33,446 bases of DNA from Gemelliphila asaccharolytica (GCF_001553005.1 NZ_KQ959860.1:1-33446); one strand, 5' to 3'. Counted from the first letter of the stretch, positions 17,315 through 26,716 are shown. Made by a program: numbers and translations. The notes: a model not told the origin generated them from the sequence alone.

Positions 17315-17346
17315 TTGAACTTAGATTGGATAGGTTTTAAAATATT

Positions 17347-18507
17347 TTAGAATAATAAGATGTATAAGAAATGTGCAATTATACCTGCTGCAAATCCTCC
17401 TATTGTGTGTGAAATGATTGCTTTTGATGATAGTTTTCTCACTCCTAGTGCATCCATCATTCCTATATGAGTACTTAAGTACCCACTCCAACACATACCC
17501 ATTGCTGTAAATACTGCAATGTCATTTGCTGTGATTAAACTTCTTTGCAAAAATCCTGGAACAAGTGACATAGCTCCTCCTACAGCTCCTAATGCTGTAA
17601 TTGGGAATGCTATTGCTTCTGATGATGTGAAGCCAAATAGAGGTTCTAAGATAAATGATATTTTATCTCCTATAACTGGTAGTAATCTAACTCCTTCGTA
17701 AGCAGCTCCTGTATATTCTCCTGTTTTTGATGGTCCAAATGTTAGCATCATAACAAATGTACATACTATTAGAACTCCTGGGATTATGGCAATTCCCATG
17801 TCTACTCCTACTTTACCACCTTCAAGTAATGTATCTAGCACACGTTGAAATAAATTTCCTTCTCTTACTTCACGAACTTTTGAATAGTCTATATCTCCAT
17901 CTGAAAATTCATCATCATATGCTTCATTTGCTTCTTCACCATAGTATTTTTTAGTCTGTATTAACATCAGACGAACACTTATTATACTACCTATTACAGC
18001 AGCTAAATTCCCGATTAATGCTGCTGGCCAAAATCCTGTACCTTGTGTTCCCATGAATACAGTAACGATAAGACCCATCCCAAATGATGTACCTAAGTTA
18101 CATAATGCAGGTATTTGATATTTTTTAAAAAATACTGTGAATTTTTTATCTTTTGCAAATGGTATTATAGCAGGATTATCAGAAAGATATGTTGCTACAA
18201 CTCCCGTAACACTTGCCCCTGGCATTCCCCAAATTGGTTTCATCAGTGGTGCAAATATTTTATTTATTAATGCAATTACTCCAAATTCAGATAATAACAT
18301 ACTTAATGCACCTGTAATTACTGCCATCGCCATAATGTAAAATACTGTATCTAATAATAATTTATGAGCTGTTGCCATCATTGTTTTAAACATTGGCCCT
18401 ACACCCATTTTATAGCCCATTCCTCCAAATATAACTAATAATATTATTAGGAATACAAATGTTTCTACACTTATGGCCTTCTTGGTTTCTTTCATACTAT
18501 TACCCAT
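17347..18507 (-). CDS. Nucleoside-recognition (Gate) domain membrane protein, YjiH-like
   Basis: A 386-residue membrane protein with about eight hydrophobic segments in two halves, each resembling the Gate / nucleoside-recognition fold: residues about 50-190 around TGALSMLLSEFGVIALINKI, and about 235-386 around GIAIIPGVLIVCTFVMML. A charged cytoplasmic loop (about 190-225) joins them. The conserved stretch TYLSDNPAI resembles YjiH-like proteins. Despite the domain name, no nucleoside transport should be assumed; the substrate is unknown. GGGAG lies about 6 bases before the ATG, favouring this start over an internal Met at residue 5. It is a single-gene unit with a strong promoter and a terminator. 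Confidence 0.75.
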   Translation of the reverse strand: MGNSMKETKKAISVETFVFLIILLVIFGGMGYKMGVGPMFKTMMATAHKLLLDTVFYIMAMAVITGALSMLLSEFGVIALINKIFAPLMKPIWGMPGASVTGVVATYLSDNPAIIPFAKDKKFTVFFKKYQIPALCNLGTSFGMGLIVTVFMGTQGTGFWPAALIGNLAAVIGSIISVRLMLIQTKKYYGEEANEAYDDEFSDGDIDYSKVREVREGNLFQRVLDTLLEGGKVGVDMGIAIIPGVLIVCTFVMMLTFGPSKTGEYTGAAYEGVRLLPVIGDKISFILEPLFGFTSSEAIAFPITALGAVGGAMSLVPGFLQRSLITANDIAVFTAMGMCWSGYLSTHIGMMDALGVRKLSSKAIISHTIGGFAAGIIAHFLYILLF

Positions 18508-18552
18508 AACTATCTCCCTCTTTCTTTATAATTTTCTTTTTTTGTTATCTAT

Positions 18553-18580
18553 ATTATAACACATCACGAGGGTTTGTCAA
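18553..18580 (-). promoter_or_regulatory. Strong sigma-A promoter of the Gate-domain gene
   Basis: Consensus TTGACA (18575-18580) and TATAAT (18553-18558) on the minus strand, separated by 16 bp. Both hexamers are perfect, the best promoter seen in the window. It lies 45 bp upstream of the start codon. Confidence 0.85.
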
Positions 18581-18720
18581 GTCTTTTTATATAACACTAA
18601 TTTTTTCTGTATTAATTTTTTACTGAATAATACGGGTAATTTTCAGAAAATTTGTTCGTTTTTTTGTTTTTTTCTATTTAAAACGTGTCTACAAAGCCTT
18701 TTTATTTTTGTATATCTTGG

Positions 18721-19503
18721 TTATACTTCTGTAAATATTGTGGGTTCTTTTGCATCTGTATTAAGTAGGTTTATTTTTTTCTCACAATCAAATCCCTTTT
18801 CTGTTAGAATATTTTTAACTGTTATATATGCCAGGTCTTTGGTGTTGTTTTCTAAACTTAGGTGAGCTAGATAGATATTTTTGGTCTTTTCTCCTATGAT
18901 TTTTGCTAAGTAATTTGCTGAATCTGTATTTGAGATGTGGCCGTAATCTGACAATATTCTTTGTTTTGTTTTCCATGGATAACTAGACGCTAGAAGCATA
19001 CTTTCTTCATGGTTGCTTTCAAATACTAAAGAATTTGAATTTTTTATATATTCTATCATTTTATCAGAAACATATCCTGTGTCTGTAACTATACTAAATT
19101 TTTTCCCTTCAGATTCTATTGTATAAAACTGTGCATCTACTGCGTCATGACTGACTCCAAAGCTTGTGACACTTACTCCTAATATTTCTTTTGTTTCTTC
19201 TTTTTCAAAGTGACATTTTAGTTCTGGAGGTACTTCTCCTACTTTCATTGCTTGCCAAGTTTTTGTATTTGCATATACTGGTATTTTATATTTTCTAGCT
19301 AAAACTCCCGCACTTTTTGCATGGTCTACGTGTTCATGAGTTATAAATATGTGAGTTATATCTTTGATATTTTTATTTATTTTTTTTAAATTTTCTTCTA
19401 TTTTTTTCCCTGTTAATCCTACATCAATTAAGCAACGAAAATTTCCTTTTTCTATGTAAGTACAATTACCCGTACTTCCACTTGCTAATACTGATATTTT
19501 CAA
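18721..19503 (-). CDS. walJ: WalJ (YycJ) metallo-beta-lactamase-fold hydrolase
   Basis: A 260-residue metallo-beta-lactamase-fold protein that follows the WalRK operon in most Bacilli. The N-terminus SVLASGSTGNCTYIE is characteristic. The metal-binding motif THEHVDH lies near residues 54-60, with further ligands in FGVSHDA and VTDTGYVSD, and a late histidine in IYLAHLSLENN. Homologues have been linked to coordination of cell division with replication and to 5'-exonuclease activity; the exact role is unsettled. The start codon is TTG, with AAGGAG 6 bases upstream. It is separated from walI by a perfect terminator-like hairpin, so its expression may be lower than that of walRKHI. Confidence 0.93.
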   Translation of the reverse strand: MKISVLASGSTGNCTYIEKGNFRCLIDVGLTGKKIEENLKKINKNIKDITHIFITHEHVDHAKSAGVLARKYKIPVYANTKTWQAMKVGEVPPELKCHFEKEETKEILGVSVTSFGVSHDAVDAQFYTIESEGKKFSIVTDTGYVSDKMIEYIKNSNSLVFESNHEESMLLASSYPWKTKQRILSDYGHISNTDSANYLAKIIGEKTKNIYLAHLSLENNTKDLAYITVKNILTEKGFDCEKKINLLNTDAKEPTIFTEV

Positions 19504-19543
19504 ATTTTTCTCCTTTTCTTTTTTTTATTTTGTTTTAAAAAGT

Positions 19544-19570
19544 AAAAAGCCTTTTTTATCAAGGCTTTTT
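19544..19570 (-). terminator. Terminator-like hairpin between walI and walJ
   Basis: A perfect 10-bp stem, AAAAAGCCTT (19544-19553) and AAGGCTTTTT (19561-19570), with a 7-nt loop. On the minus strand the distal arm ends in T5. The walI stop codon overlaps the proximal arm, so translating ribosomes could disturb the hairpin and allow partial read-through into walJ. Confidence 0.75.
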
Positions 19571-20348
19571 AGTCTTTGTTCAATATTTTTGCATTTAAAC
19601 TATCTACATAAAATACTTGTTCTGAGTTGTCTTCTTTTTTTATTGTTACTTTATATGTCGGAATAAGTATCTGGTTTTCTACTCGCAAAAAGCTATAATA
19701 TCCCAATTCTGATGATACTTTGCTTTTTTTAGGTATCATGTTTTCGTGATATAGTTTTGCTATGACGTCTATATAAGGTACTATGGTTTCATCTTTTTCT
19801 TTTTTAAAGTTTGTTAATGATGTTTGGGTTAATGATAAGATGTCTCCATTTTGATTTATTTTAAATTTGATAATTGCATTTTTATTTTCAAAAATTTTTA
19901 ATCCTTCATATTGCTGATAATATATTATTTCTTTTTTTTCATTATCTGTTTTTATGTATGAGTATGCTGTCCCGCTTTCTACATTGGAAATGATGAATCT
20001 ATTTATTTTTTCTAAATAGTTTTCTTCTTTTATGTTTGCTAGAGGTTTTTTTGCCGTGATAGTTAATGTTTTTTCTTCCTTATCTATGCTGTAATCATAT
20101 TCGTTTGTTGATGCTATGGGCATAGATAAGATTTTTTGAACAGCTTTTACATAACTTAATTGTTTTTTCCCTATTTCTGGCTCTTTTATTTCTATACCGT
20201 CATTTTTTAGTGATGTTAGTATTGCGTCTTTTTCTTCATAATGTTCTACTTTATTTTTGTAATCCGTGTAAAAATAGTTTGTGATAAGTGCTACATTAAG
20301 AAGTAAAAATAAATAAATAAATAGCGTTTTTATCTTTCCCCACTGCAT
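19569..20348 (-). CDS. walI: WalI (YycI) regulatory membrane protein of WalK
   Basis: A 259-residue protein with the family-typical opening MQWGKIKTLFIYLFLLLN, one membrane helix (about 8-25) and a large extracytoplasmic domain of the YycH/YycI fold. In B. subtilis WalH and WalI bind WalK through their membrane helices and restrain it; in S. aureus they activate it, so the sign cannot be predicted here. The start overlaps the walH stop (TAATG), with AAGGAG upstream, indicating coupled translation. Sequence drift from Bacillus homologues is large, but length, topology and position are diagnostic. Confidence 0.9.
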   Translation of the reverse strand: MQWGKIKTLFIYLFLLLNVALITNYFYTDYKNKVEHYEEKDAILTSLKNDGIEIKEPEIGKKQLSYVKAVQKILSMPIASTNEYDYSIDKEEKTLTITAKKPLANIKEENYLEKINRFIISNVESGTAYSYIKTDNEKKEIIYYQQYEGLKIFENKNAIIKFKINQNGDILSLTQTSLTNFKKEKDETIVPYIDVIAKLYHENMIPKKSKVSSELGYYSFLRVENQILIPTYKVTIKKEDNSEQVFYVDSLNAKILNKD

Positions 20349-21688
20349 TAGATTTCTCCTTTTTTTACTTTTTCTTGCAATTCTTTGAAGGTATAATATA
20401 TTCCATTATAATTTATATACCATGTTGGAGAGTATACTATTTTGTCCTCTTGATAGGTTTTTTCATAAGCTATTTCTACATCATATAAGTTATTTATATT
20501 TATGTTTGAGTAAAGGTAGTTTAATACTAAGTCTATGTTTTCATAATGGTATAGTGGAGGTATTTTTTTTCCTATTAGTGAGCCTTTGGATATTTTTGGC
20601 ATGGTAAATTTACTGATACCATTTTTAGTTGATGTTATATTTATTTTGCTTGGCACTTCTTTGGAAAATGCCATGCTATTTTTATAACTTTCTTGATATT
20701 CTACAGAGCTTCCTGATGTTTCTATTATATTGTAATATGTTTCATAGTTATATGTTGTTAATAAAAATTTGGCTGCTTTATATTGCAATTCTGCTTCTTG
20801 TGTTTCTTTGTCATTTTTTTCATTTTCTATGTTTGAGGGATTTATATAACTAATTTGATTCTTTGTTTCTCTTAATATTACATAGCCATCTGATGTTTCT
20901 TTTGATTCTTCCGTTGGGTAAGTTGTTTTTAGTGCTACACCTATTTTGAATATGTCTTTGAACATGACTTTGCTATCTTCTTTTTTGATTTCATATTCAT
21001 TTATTGTTAGATCATCTAGTTTTTCTGGTATGTAAAACTCTTTGGTTGCGTTTATTAAGTATTTTTTATACATTTTACTACTTACGCTAAATATTTTTTC
21101 TATTTCGTCATATATTTCTCCCTTATATACTATTTGCATATATCCCTCTTGTCCTTGCTCATATAAGTATATAGTGTTTTTTTCATTTTCAGGTATTAAT
21201 ATACTATCAAAGTTTATTTTTGTATTTTGTTTATTTTCTCCTAGATATATTTTTTGCGTTGATATTGTGTCAGTGTCTGCTTTGTATTTCATTAAGTAAT
21301 AATTTTGGTTATTAGATTTTATTTCTTCTATTGTTTTGTTTTTTACTCTATTTATGTCAACTTCTTTTCCTGCTATTATTTTTAATATTTCTTTTATTTG
21401 TTCTTTGTCTTTTAGAGCTTTTACATTTTTTACTTTTGTTATTGCTTTTTCTACTGCTTGTTCTTCTTTTTTGTCTGTGTTATTTTTTACTATTATGTAT
21501 GGTGAAAGTAGTTTGAAGCTGTTTTCTAGTGTTTTTTCTTTGTTTTTTTCTTCATGTTTAAATTCTGTATCTATTTTTAAAAAGTTTTTTTCTGGTTTGT
21601 ATATTATTGTTAAGTAAGATATGGTTAAGCTTGAGATTATTAGAATTGTTAATATTATTGTTTTTATAACTTCTTTTTTCTTTCTCAT
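20348..21688 (-). CDS. walH: WalH (YycH) regulatory membrane protein of WalK
   Basis: About 446 residues: a basic N-terminus, one membrane helix (about 7-27) and an extracytoplasmic domain of roughly 415 residues fitting YycH. Two in-frame ATGs exist. The one at 21703 lies inside walK without an SD, while that at 21688 has GGGA five bases upstream and starts MRKKKEVIKT, so it is preferred; the longer form (451 aa) cannot be excluded. It acts with WalI on the WalK sensor kinase at the membrane. Tight packing with walK and walI (1-bp to 14-bp overlaps) shows a single operon. Confidence 0.9.
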   Translation of the reverse strand: MRKKKEVIKTIILTILIISSLTISYLTIIYKPEKNFLKIDTEFKHEEKNKEKTLENSFKLLSPYIIVKNNTDKKEEQAVEKAITKVKNVKALKDKEQIKEILKIIAGKEVDINRVKNKTIEEIKSNNQNYYLMKYKADTDTISTQKIYLGENKQNTKINFDSILIPENEKNTIYLYEQGQEGYMQIVYKGEIYDEIEKIFSVSSKMYKKYLINATKEFYIPEKLDDLTINEYEIKKEDSKVMFKDIFKIGVALKTTYPTEESKETSDGYVILRETKNQISYINPSNIENEKNDKETQEAELQYKAAKFLLTTYNYETYYNIIETSGSSVEYQESYKNSMAFSKEVPSKINITSTKNGISKFTMPKISKGSLIGKKIPPLYHYENIDLVLNYLYSNININNLYDVEIAYEKTYQEDKIVYSPTWYINYNGIYYTFKELQEKVKKGEI

Positions 21689-21689
21689 T

Positions 21690-23558
21690 TTATTCCCATT
21701 CATCTACAAATATTACTGATGGTAACATGACAAATACTGATGTTCCATATTTTTCTTTACTTTGTATCCATATCTTACCTTTGTGAGCTTCTACTATTGA
21801 TTTTGCTAAACTTAGTCCTAAGCCCGTTCCTCCCATTTCTCTTTGTCTGCTTTTGTCTACTCTATAGAATCTATTAAATACTTTTTCTACTTGAGATATT
21901 GGGATTCCTATTCCGTTGTCTTTTACGTTTATGCTTACTCTACTTTGGCTATGATTTTGTCTTACTCTTACCATTATATCTTTTTTCCCTGGTGAGTATT
22001 TTATTGCATTGTTTATTATGTTGTCAAATACTTGTATTAATTTATCTTGGTCTGCTTCTACAAATATTGATTCTGCTGGTATTAGGAGTTTAAATTCTTT
22101 TTCTGGATGAGCCATTTGAAATCTTTCTACTATTTTTCCTATTAGTTTGTTTATGTCGATTAATTCTTTATTGTAGTGTTCTTTTTCTCTATCCATTTTC
22201 CCTAACTGCATTAATTCATTTACCATTCTTATCATTCTTTTTGTTTCTTTGTGAATAGTGTTTATAAATTCTCCTGCTAGTTTTTTGTCTTTTATTGCTC
22301 CTTCTTCTAACATTTCTACATAGCCTACCATTGTTGTTAGAGGAGTTCTTAGTTCGTGTGATACAGTCGAAACAAATTCTCTTCTTTCTTTTTCTTCTCT
22401 TTCTTTTTCTGTTACGTCATATAAAACTATTATGTAGCTATCTACATCTGTTTTTCTTAAATTATTATTGTTATTTGATAATACTTCTGTAAATTCTAGT
22501 CTGTATAAGTATTCTTCTTCTGCTTCTGTTTTGGTGATGAGGATTGAATCTTCTTCTAATATTATTTCTTTTATGCTTTTGTATTGTATTATTCCTAGAA
22601 TTTCTAAAGCGTCTTTCCCTATTGCTATTTCTTCATTTTCTGCTATATTTAGTATTTCTTTTGCACTTTCATTTATTAAGACTATTTTCCCGCTTGAGTC
22701 TGCCGAAATTATCCCGTCTGCCATACTGTTTATTATGGTGTCTAGTTTTATTTTTTCTGATTCGGTTACTGCTTGTTCTTCTTTTATTTTTGCTGATATT
22801 TGGTTAAATACATAGGCTAAGTCCCCTATTTCATCTTTGGTTTGTATTCCTATAACACCTCTATAGTCTCCGTCTACCATCGTTTTTACCTGAGCACTCA
22901 TTTTTTCAATCGGATTTGTTATTGTTTTTGCTGCAAATAAACCTATTACTATTACTGTAAATAATGAAAATATTGTTGCTAAGATGAATATTTTAGTTAT
23001 ATCATAGACATCATTATAGACGCTTTCTATATCTGATACTATGTATGTTACTCCTAAAACTTCTTCTCCTTTTTTTATTGGATTTGCATAGATGAAACAG
23101 ACTTTTTTATCTCCGAATGTCTGTTCTTTTTTTATACTTTTTCCTTCTTTTATTGCTTGTTTTACTATCGGGTCTACTGAACGTTTTCCTAAGTAGTTTT
23201 CGTTACCATTTGTTGCTGAGGATGCTATTACTCTGAGATCTTTATCTACTATATTTAAAAGAATTAGTTTTGGAGATGAGTATTCACTTGCTATTTTTCT
23301 GATGTCTGCATCTATATTTTTTTCATTATTTCCTTCGTTATCTTTTTTTATTAATTCTTCTTGGATATTGTAGTTTAATTTTTTTTCTTGTTCTATTATG
23401 CTTGTTTGAAAGGTGTTTATATTTTTAGCTTTTAATTGGTTTGAAAAATATAGCCCTATTACTTGCATAGATATTATATTTACTAAAACATATACTATTA
23501 CAAATTTGAATCTTATAGAACTTAAAAATCTTTTGTGTCCTCTTATATTAAGATTCAT
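21690..23558 (-). CDS. walK: WalK (YycG/VicK) sensor histidine kinase
   Basis: A 622-residue essential sensor kinase for cell-wall metabolism. Domains: membrane helix 1 (about 18-38), an extracytoplasmic PAS-like domain (about 40-185), membrane helix 2 (about 187-210), HAMP (about 210-265), cytoplasmic PAS (about 268-385), HisKA with phosphoacceptor His401 in [11 protein letters not shown], and HATPase_c with the N box [20 protein letters not shown], and [11 protein letters not shown]. The two-helix, large-loop form is of Bacillus/Staphylococcus type, unlike streptococcal VicK, which has a single helix. The start overlaps the walR stop by 11 bp. WalH and WalI follow. Confidence 0.97.
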   Translation of the reverse strand: MNLNIRGHKRFLSSIRFKFVIVYVLVNIISMQVIGLYFSNQLKAKNINTFQTSIIEQEKKLNYNIQEELIKKDNEGNNEKNIDADIRKIASEYSSPKLILLNIVDKDLRVIASSATNGNENYLGKRSVDPIVKQAIKEGKSIKKEQTFGDKKVCFIYANPIKKGEEVLGVTYIVSDIESVYNDVYDITKIFILATIFSLFTVIVIGLFAAKTITNPIEKMSAQVKTMVDGDYRGVIGIQTKDEIGDLAYVFNQISAKIKEEQAVTESEKIKLDTIINSMADGIISADSSGKIVLINESAKEILNIAENEEIAIGKDALEILGIIQYKSIKEIILEEDSILITKTEAEEEYLYRLEFTEVLSNNNNNLRKTDVDSYIIVLYDVTEKEREEKERREFVSTVSHELRTPLTTMVGYVEMLEEGAIKDKKLAGEFINTIHKETKRMIRMVNELMQLGKMDREKEHYNKELIDINKLIGKIVERFQMAHPEKEFKLLIPAESIFVEADQDKLIQVFDNIINNAIKYSPGKKDIMVRVRQNHSQSRVSINVKDNGIGIPISQVEKVFNRFYRVDKSRQREMGGTGLGLSLAKSIVEAHKGKIWIQSKEKYGTSVFVMLPSVIFVDEWE

Positions 23559-24261
23559 CTACGTCTTCTCCCATGAAATATCCTACCCCTCTTCTTGTTG
23601 TGATATATATCGGTTTGCTTGGGTCGTCTTCTATTTTTTCTCTAAGTCTTCTTATTGTTACGTCTACTGTTCTTACATCTCCAAAATAGTCATATCCCCA
23701 AACTGTTTGAAGTAAGTTTTCTCTTGTCATTACTTGCCCTTTATGTGTAAATAGGTAATAAAATAAATCAAATTCTCTTCTTGTTAAGTCTATATCTTCT
23801 CCATTTTTTTTGATTATATAGGCTTCTTTATATATTACTATGTCTTTTATTTTTTCTTCTTCTTTTGTTTCTTCTTTTTTTTCTTCTTCTTGTTTTGTTG
23901 TTCTTCTTAAATTGACTTTTACCCTTGCTATTAATTCTCTAGTAGAAAATGGTTTTGTTACATAGTCGTCTGCTCCTAGTTCTAATCCTAGTACTTTGTC
24001 TATTTCACTACTTTTTGCTGTTAACATTATTATAGGTATGTCTAATTCTTCTCTTACTTCTTTTAATACTTCTGTTCCACTTTTTTTTGGCAACATCAAA
24101 TCTAAGAGAATCAAGTCTGGTTTTTCATTTAGTGCTCTTTCTACTGCATGTGCTCCATCGTGAGCTAAAATTACTTCATACCCCTCGTTTTTTAAACTAT
24201 ATTCTAGTAATTCTGCTATTGGTTTTTCATCGTCTACTACTAAAATTTTATAAGAATCCAT
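23548..24261 (-). CDS. walR: WalR (YycF/VicR) response regulator
   Basis: A 237-residue OmpR-family response regulator controlling autolysins and cell-wall genes. The receiver domain (1-118) has acidic residues D10-D11, phosphoacceptor D54 in LILLDLMLP, Thr in MLTAKS and Lys in VTKPFS. A Glu/Lys-rich linker (about 122-143) leads to the winged-helix domain, with the diagnostic block [19 protein letters not shown] near the C-terminus. AGGAGG lies 6 bases before the ATG. First gene of walRKHI(J). An extended -10 promoter lies about 75 bp upstream, divergent from the FMN-riboswitch transcript. Confidence 0.97.
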   Translation of the reverse strand: MDSYKILVVDDEKPIAELLEYSLKNEGYEVILAHDGAHAVERALNEKPDLILLDLMLPKKSGTEVLKEVREELDIPIIMLTAKSSEIDKVLGLELGADDYVTKPFSTRELIARVKVNLRRTTKQEEEKKEETKEEEKIKDIVIYKEAYIIKKNGEDIDLTRREFDLFYYLFTHKGQVMTRENLLQTVWGYDYFGDVRTVDVTIRRLREKIEDDPSKPIYITTRRGVGYFMGEDVDES

Positions 24262-24336
24262 GCTTATCCTCCTATAGCTAAATTTTTTTTGTATTTTTTA
24301 TTTTGTTATCCTTTTTAATTTTGAATATTTTAGTCT

Positions 24337-24345
24337 ATTATAACA
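24337..24345 (-). promoter_or_regulatory. Extended -10 promoter of the wal operon
   Basis: TG-T-TATAAT on the minus strand (TATAAT at 24337-24342, TG at 24344-24345) without a convincing -35. It gives an AT-rich leader of about 70 nt before walR. Confidence 0.5.
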
Positions 24346-24395
24346 TATTAAGTTCTTTATCTTCATTTTTTATTTTTTATTTTTTTTGTTTTTAC

Positions 24396-24424
24396 TTTAC
24401 AAAATCTTTTTTTCGGTTTAAAAT
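24396..24424 (+). promoter_or_regulatory. Promoter of the FMN riboswitch-ribU transcript
   Basis: TTTACA (24396-24401), a 17-bp spacer and TAAAAT (24419-24424). The predicted start falls about 15-20 bp before the riboswitch. Confidence 0.65.
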
Positions 24425-24446
24425 ATAGAAAAATAATATTATATTA

Positions 24447-24551
24447 ATCTTCGGGGTAGGGTGAAATTCCCGATCGGCAGTATAGTCTGCGAGCGTGAGC
24501 TGATTTGGTGCAATTCCAAAACCGACAGTTATAGTCTGGATGGTAGAAGAT
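24447..24551 (+). ncRNA. FMN riboswitch (RFN element)
   Basis: The conserved RFN core is readable: GGGGTAGGGTGAAATTCCC at its 5' side, GATCGGCAGTATAGTCTGCGA, GAGCGTGAGC, the GATTTGGTG segment, CCGACAGTTATAGTC and GGATGG at the 3' side. P1 closes by ATCTTC (24447-24452) with GAAGAT (24546-24551). FMN binding is expected to reduce expression of the downstream riboflavin transporter, here through the terminator at 24577. Position, strand and gene context all agree. Confidence 0.95.
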
Positions 24552-24576
24552 AAAAACTATTTGTTTTCTTATGCCT

Positions 24577-24604
24577 CGTATTCTTTAAATGAATACGTTT
24601 TTTT
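24577..24604 (+). terminator. Expression-platform terminator of the FMN riboswitch
   Basis: A perfect 7-bp stem, CGTATTC (24577-24583) and GAATACG (24591-24597), with a 7-nt loop, is followed by seven T. It sits between the aptamer and the ribU start codon, as expected for FMN-dependent premature termination. The competing antiterminator pairing is not obvious by eye. Confidence 0.85.
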
Positions 24605-24632
24605 ATGCCTAGAAGATGGAAAAGAGGACATT

Positions 24633-25202
24633 ATGTATAAACAAAATACACACACTTTAGTTTTAACTGCTCTTCTTGCAGTTTTATCTCTTATTCTATC
24701 TTTAGTTAAAATGGCGGTGCCTTTCATTCCTCCATTTTTAACTTTAGATCTTTCTTTTATTCCTTTATTTATTGGAATTTTAATTTTAAATTATAAACAC
24801 GCTCTTGTGATTTCTCTTTTAAAAAATGTTCTTCATTTTGCTTTAATTTCTCACGAACCTACAGGAAGTATTGCAAATTTGGTTGTAGAATTAATTTTTT
24901 TATCTTCTCTTGCTTATTTTTGTAAGAAAAATGATAGTAAATTTTCCGTTATAGTTGCTGGTCTTATAGGAACAGCTCTTATGGTTATATTTATGGCTTT
25001 TCTTAATTATTTTATTCTTTTACCTATGTATGGTTTTATCATAGATTTAAAAGATATAACTAATAATTTAAAAGCTATTGTCACTTATGGTATTATTCCT
25101 TTCAATATTATTAAAGGACTATTTTTAATTGTTCTTTATTTTATTACAAAAGCTATTTTAAAAAAAATACCTAATTCATTAATTGGAAAATTTAAAATTT
25201 AG
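24633..25202 (+). CDS. ribU: Riboflavin ECF transporter S component RibU
   Basis: The substrate-binding membrane subunit of a riboflavin uptake ECF transporter; it works with a shared EcfT and two ATPases that are not in this window. The 189 residues from MYKQNTHT have six membrane segments. The amphipathic/Lys-containing LVISLLKNVLHFAL region near 65-80 and the GSIANLVVELIF segment near 87-98 match RibU. The open frame extends back to 24540, but that ATG lies inside the riboswitch. The ATG at 24633 is chosen because AGAGG lies 5 bases upstream and it comes after the terminator. The riboswitch strongly supports riboflavin or FMN as substrate. Confidence 0.93.
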   Translation: MYKQNTHTLVLTALLAVLSLILSLVKMAVPFIPPFLTLDLSFIPLFIGILILNYKHALVISLLKNVLHFALISHEPTGSIANLVVELIFLSSLAYFCKKNDSKFSVIVAGLIGTALMVIFMAFLNYFILLPMYGFIIDLKDITNNLKAIVTYGIIPFNIIKGLFLIVLYFITKAILKKIPNSLIGKFKI

Positions 25203-25228
25203 TTTTAATTTGAATTTTTAATCAAAAG

Positions 25229-25289
25229 AAAAAAGCTTTTTCTCTGATTTTCTATATTTTATAGAATTCTTTGATAAAAGCTTTTTTTT
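25229..25289. terminator. Bidirectional terminator between ribU and nhaC
   Basis: Arms AAAAAAGCTTTT (25229-25240) and the matching AAAAGCTTTTTT (starting at 25276) enclose an internal loop and an inner TTCTATA/TATAGAA stem. A and T tracts flank both sides, so it can end the convergent ribU (+) and nhaC (-) transcripts. Confidence 0.8.
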
Positions 25290-25295
25290 ATTACT

Positions 25296-26660
25296 TTATA
25301 ATTTTTTGCTTACTGCTCCAGTTATTATGGTAAATATTAAACTTCCATAACAAAATATTGCAAAAGGCAAGTAGCTTAATACACTAACACCTAATGTACT
25401 GGTGATAAATGCTCCACACACACTCCAAGGCACTAGGGGATTAATTACAGTTCCTGCATCTTCTAAAGTTCTTGCTAAACTTTTTTCTTTCATTCCTAAT
25501 TTTTTGTATATAGGCTTAAATGATTCTCCACTTAAAAGGATACTTAAATATTGTTCTCCTACTATGTAGTTTACTAATGTTGCTGTAAGTGCTACTGATA
25601 GCGTCGCTTTGAATTTTGTTTTGATATGTTTTTCTACATATTCTAATAAAGAGTCTATTGCTCCTAGTGAAAATAAAAGTCCTCCAAGGCTTAATGCTAA
25701 TATTATTATCGTTATCGTAAAAAACATATTAGAAATTCCTCCACGAGAAATTAAACTTGCTATGTTTTGATTTATTCCTTCCATTTTAAAACCTGAGAAA
25801 AAGAATTTAATCATTTGTTTTACACTATAAAACGAGTGGATGTATGTGATAAAAATACTTACAATTGTAGTTATAATAATACTTACTATGGCATCAATTT
25901 TTAAAATAGCTAATAGTAATAATAGTATAAAGGGAATTATACTATAATAATGAACAAGCCCTGTTGCTAATAAACTTTCTTGAAACTCTTTTATATTTTC
26001 TAAACTGTTTATATTGATATTTTGAGATAATAGAGCATATATGACACTAGAAATTATAAATACTGGTATGGTAGTTTTGGTCATATTTTTGATATGAGTG
26101 AATAAATCTATTCCTACAACACTTGCGGCTGTGGAAGTTGTATCACTTAATGGAGACATCTTATCTCCAAAAAACGCTCCTGATACTATAGCTCCTACTG
26201 TTATACTTGTATCTAGTGAAAAAGCTTGACTAATACCTAATAATGCAACTCCTATGGTTGAAACTGTTGTAAGGGAACTTCCTATTGCAATTCCTATTAT
26301 AGATGATATTAGAAAAGCAGATAAATAAAAAAATTTTGCAGATATTATATAAAAACCATAATACATAAGGCTGGGTATAGCTCCACTACTCATCAATGCT
26401 GTAATTAATATTCCTATAAAAAAGAAAAGATATATAGCTCCTATACTACTATGTACACTTATCGCCATAGCAGCTTGCATATCTTTATATTTTATTCCTC
26501 TTATTAACCCATAAATTAAAAGAACTATAATACTACACAATACTGCTATATGAGGAGGGGCGTCCTTTACAAAAATCATAATCCCCCCTAATATTATTAA
26601 GGTAGTTAAAATTATTAAAATTGCTTCTGTTTTTTTTATTTTCCTTAATGGTTTTATCAT
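25296..26660 (-). CDS. nhaC: NhaC family Na+/H+ antiporter
   Basis: A 454-residue membrane protein with about eleven to twelve hydrophobic segments. Family motifs are GIAIGSSLTTVSTIGVALLG near 124-143, GAIVSGAFFGDKMSPLSDTT near 157-176 and GTVINPLVPWSVCGAF near the C-terminus, all characteristic of NhaC (ion transporter superfamily). Relatives exchange Na+ for H+; some NhaC proteins do malate/lactate exchange, so the substrate is not certain. An AAGGTGAT SD precedes the ATG. Its promoter (TTGATA-17-TAAGAT) overlaps a perfect 10-bp inverted repeat, suggesting a repressor site. Confidence 0.9.
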   Translation of the reverse strand: MIKPLRKIKKTEAILIILTTLIILGGIMIFVKDAPPHIAVLCSIIVLLIYGLIRGIKYKDMQAAMAISVHSSIGAIYLFFFIGILITALMSSGAIPSLMYYGFYIISAKFFYLSAFLISSIIGIAIGSSLTTVSTIGVALLGISQAFSLDTSITVGAIVSGAFFGDKMSPLSDTTSTAASVVGIDLFTHIKNMTKTTIPVFIISSVIYALLSQNININSLENIKEFQESLLATGLVHYYSIIPFILLLLLAILKIDAIVSIIITTIVSIFITYIHSFYSVKQMIKFFFSGFKMEGINQNIASLISRGGISNMFFTITIIILALSLGGLLFSLGAIDSLLEYVEKHIKTKFKATLSVALTATLVNYIVGEQYLSILLSGESFKPIYKKLGMKEKSLARTLEDAGTVINPLVPWSVCGAFITSTLGVSVLSYLPFAIFCYGSLIFTIITGAVSKKL

Positions 26661-26687
26661 GAAATCACCTTCTTCTTAATGCTTATT

Positions 26688-26716
26688 ATCTTATCATATA
26701 AGAAGTTTCATATCAA
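26688..26716 (-). promoter_or_regulatory. Promoter of nhaC
   Basis: On the minus strand, TTGATA (26711-26716), a 17-bp spacer ending in TGA, and TAAGAT (26688-26693). The -35 box is part of the adjacent inverted repeat. Confidence 0.6.

Noticed and set aside
24540..24632. N-terminal extension of RibU by 31 residues
   Set aside because: The ATG lies within the FMN riboswitch and the extension reads through the terminator hairpin. The ATG at 24633 has an SD.
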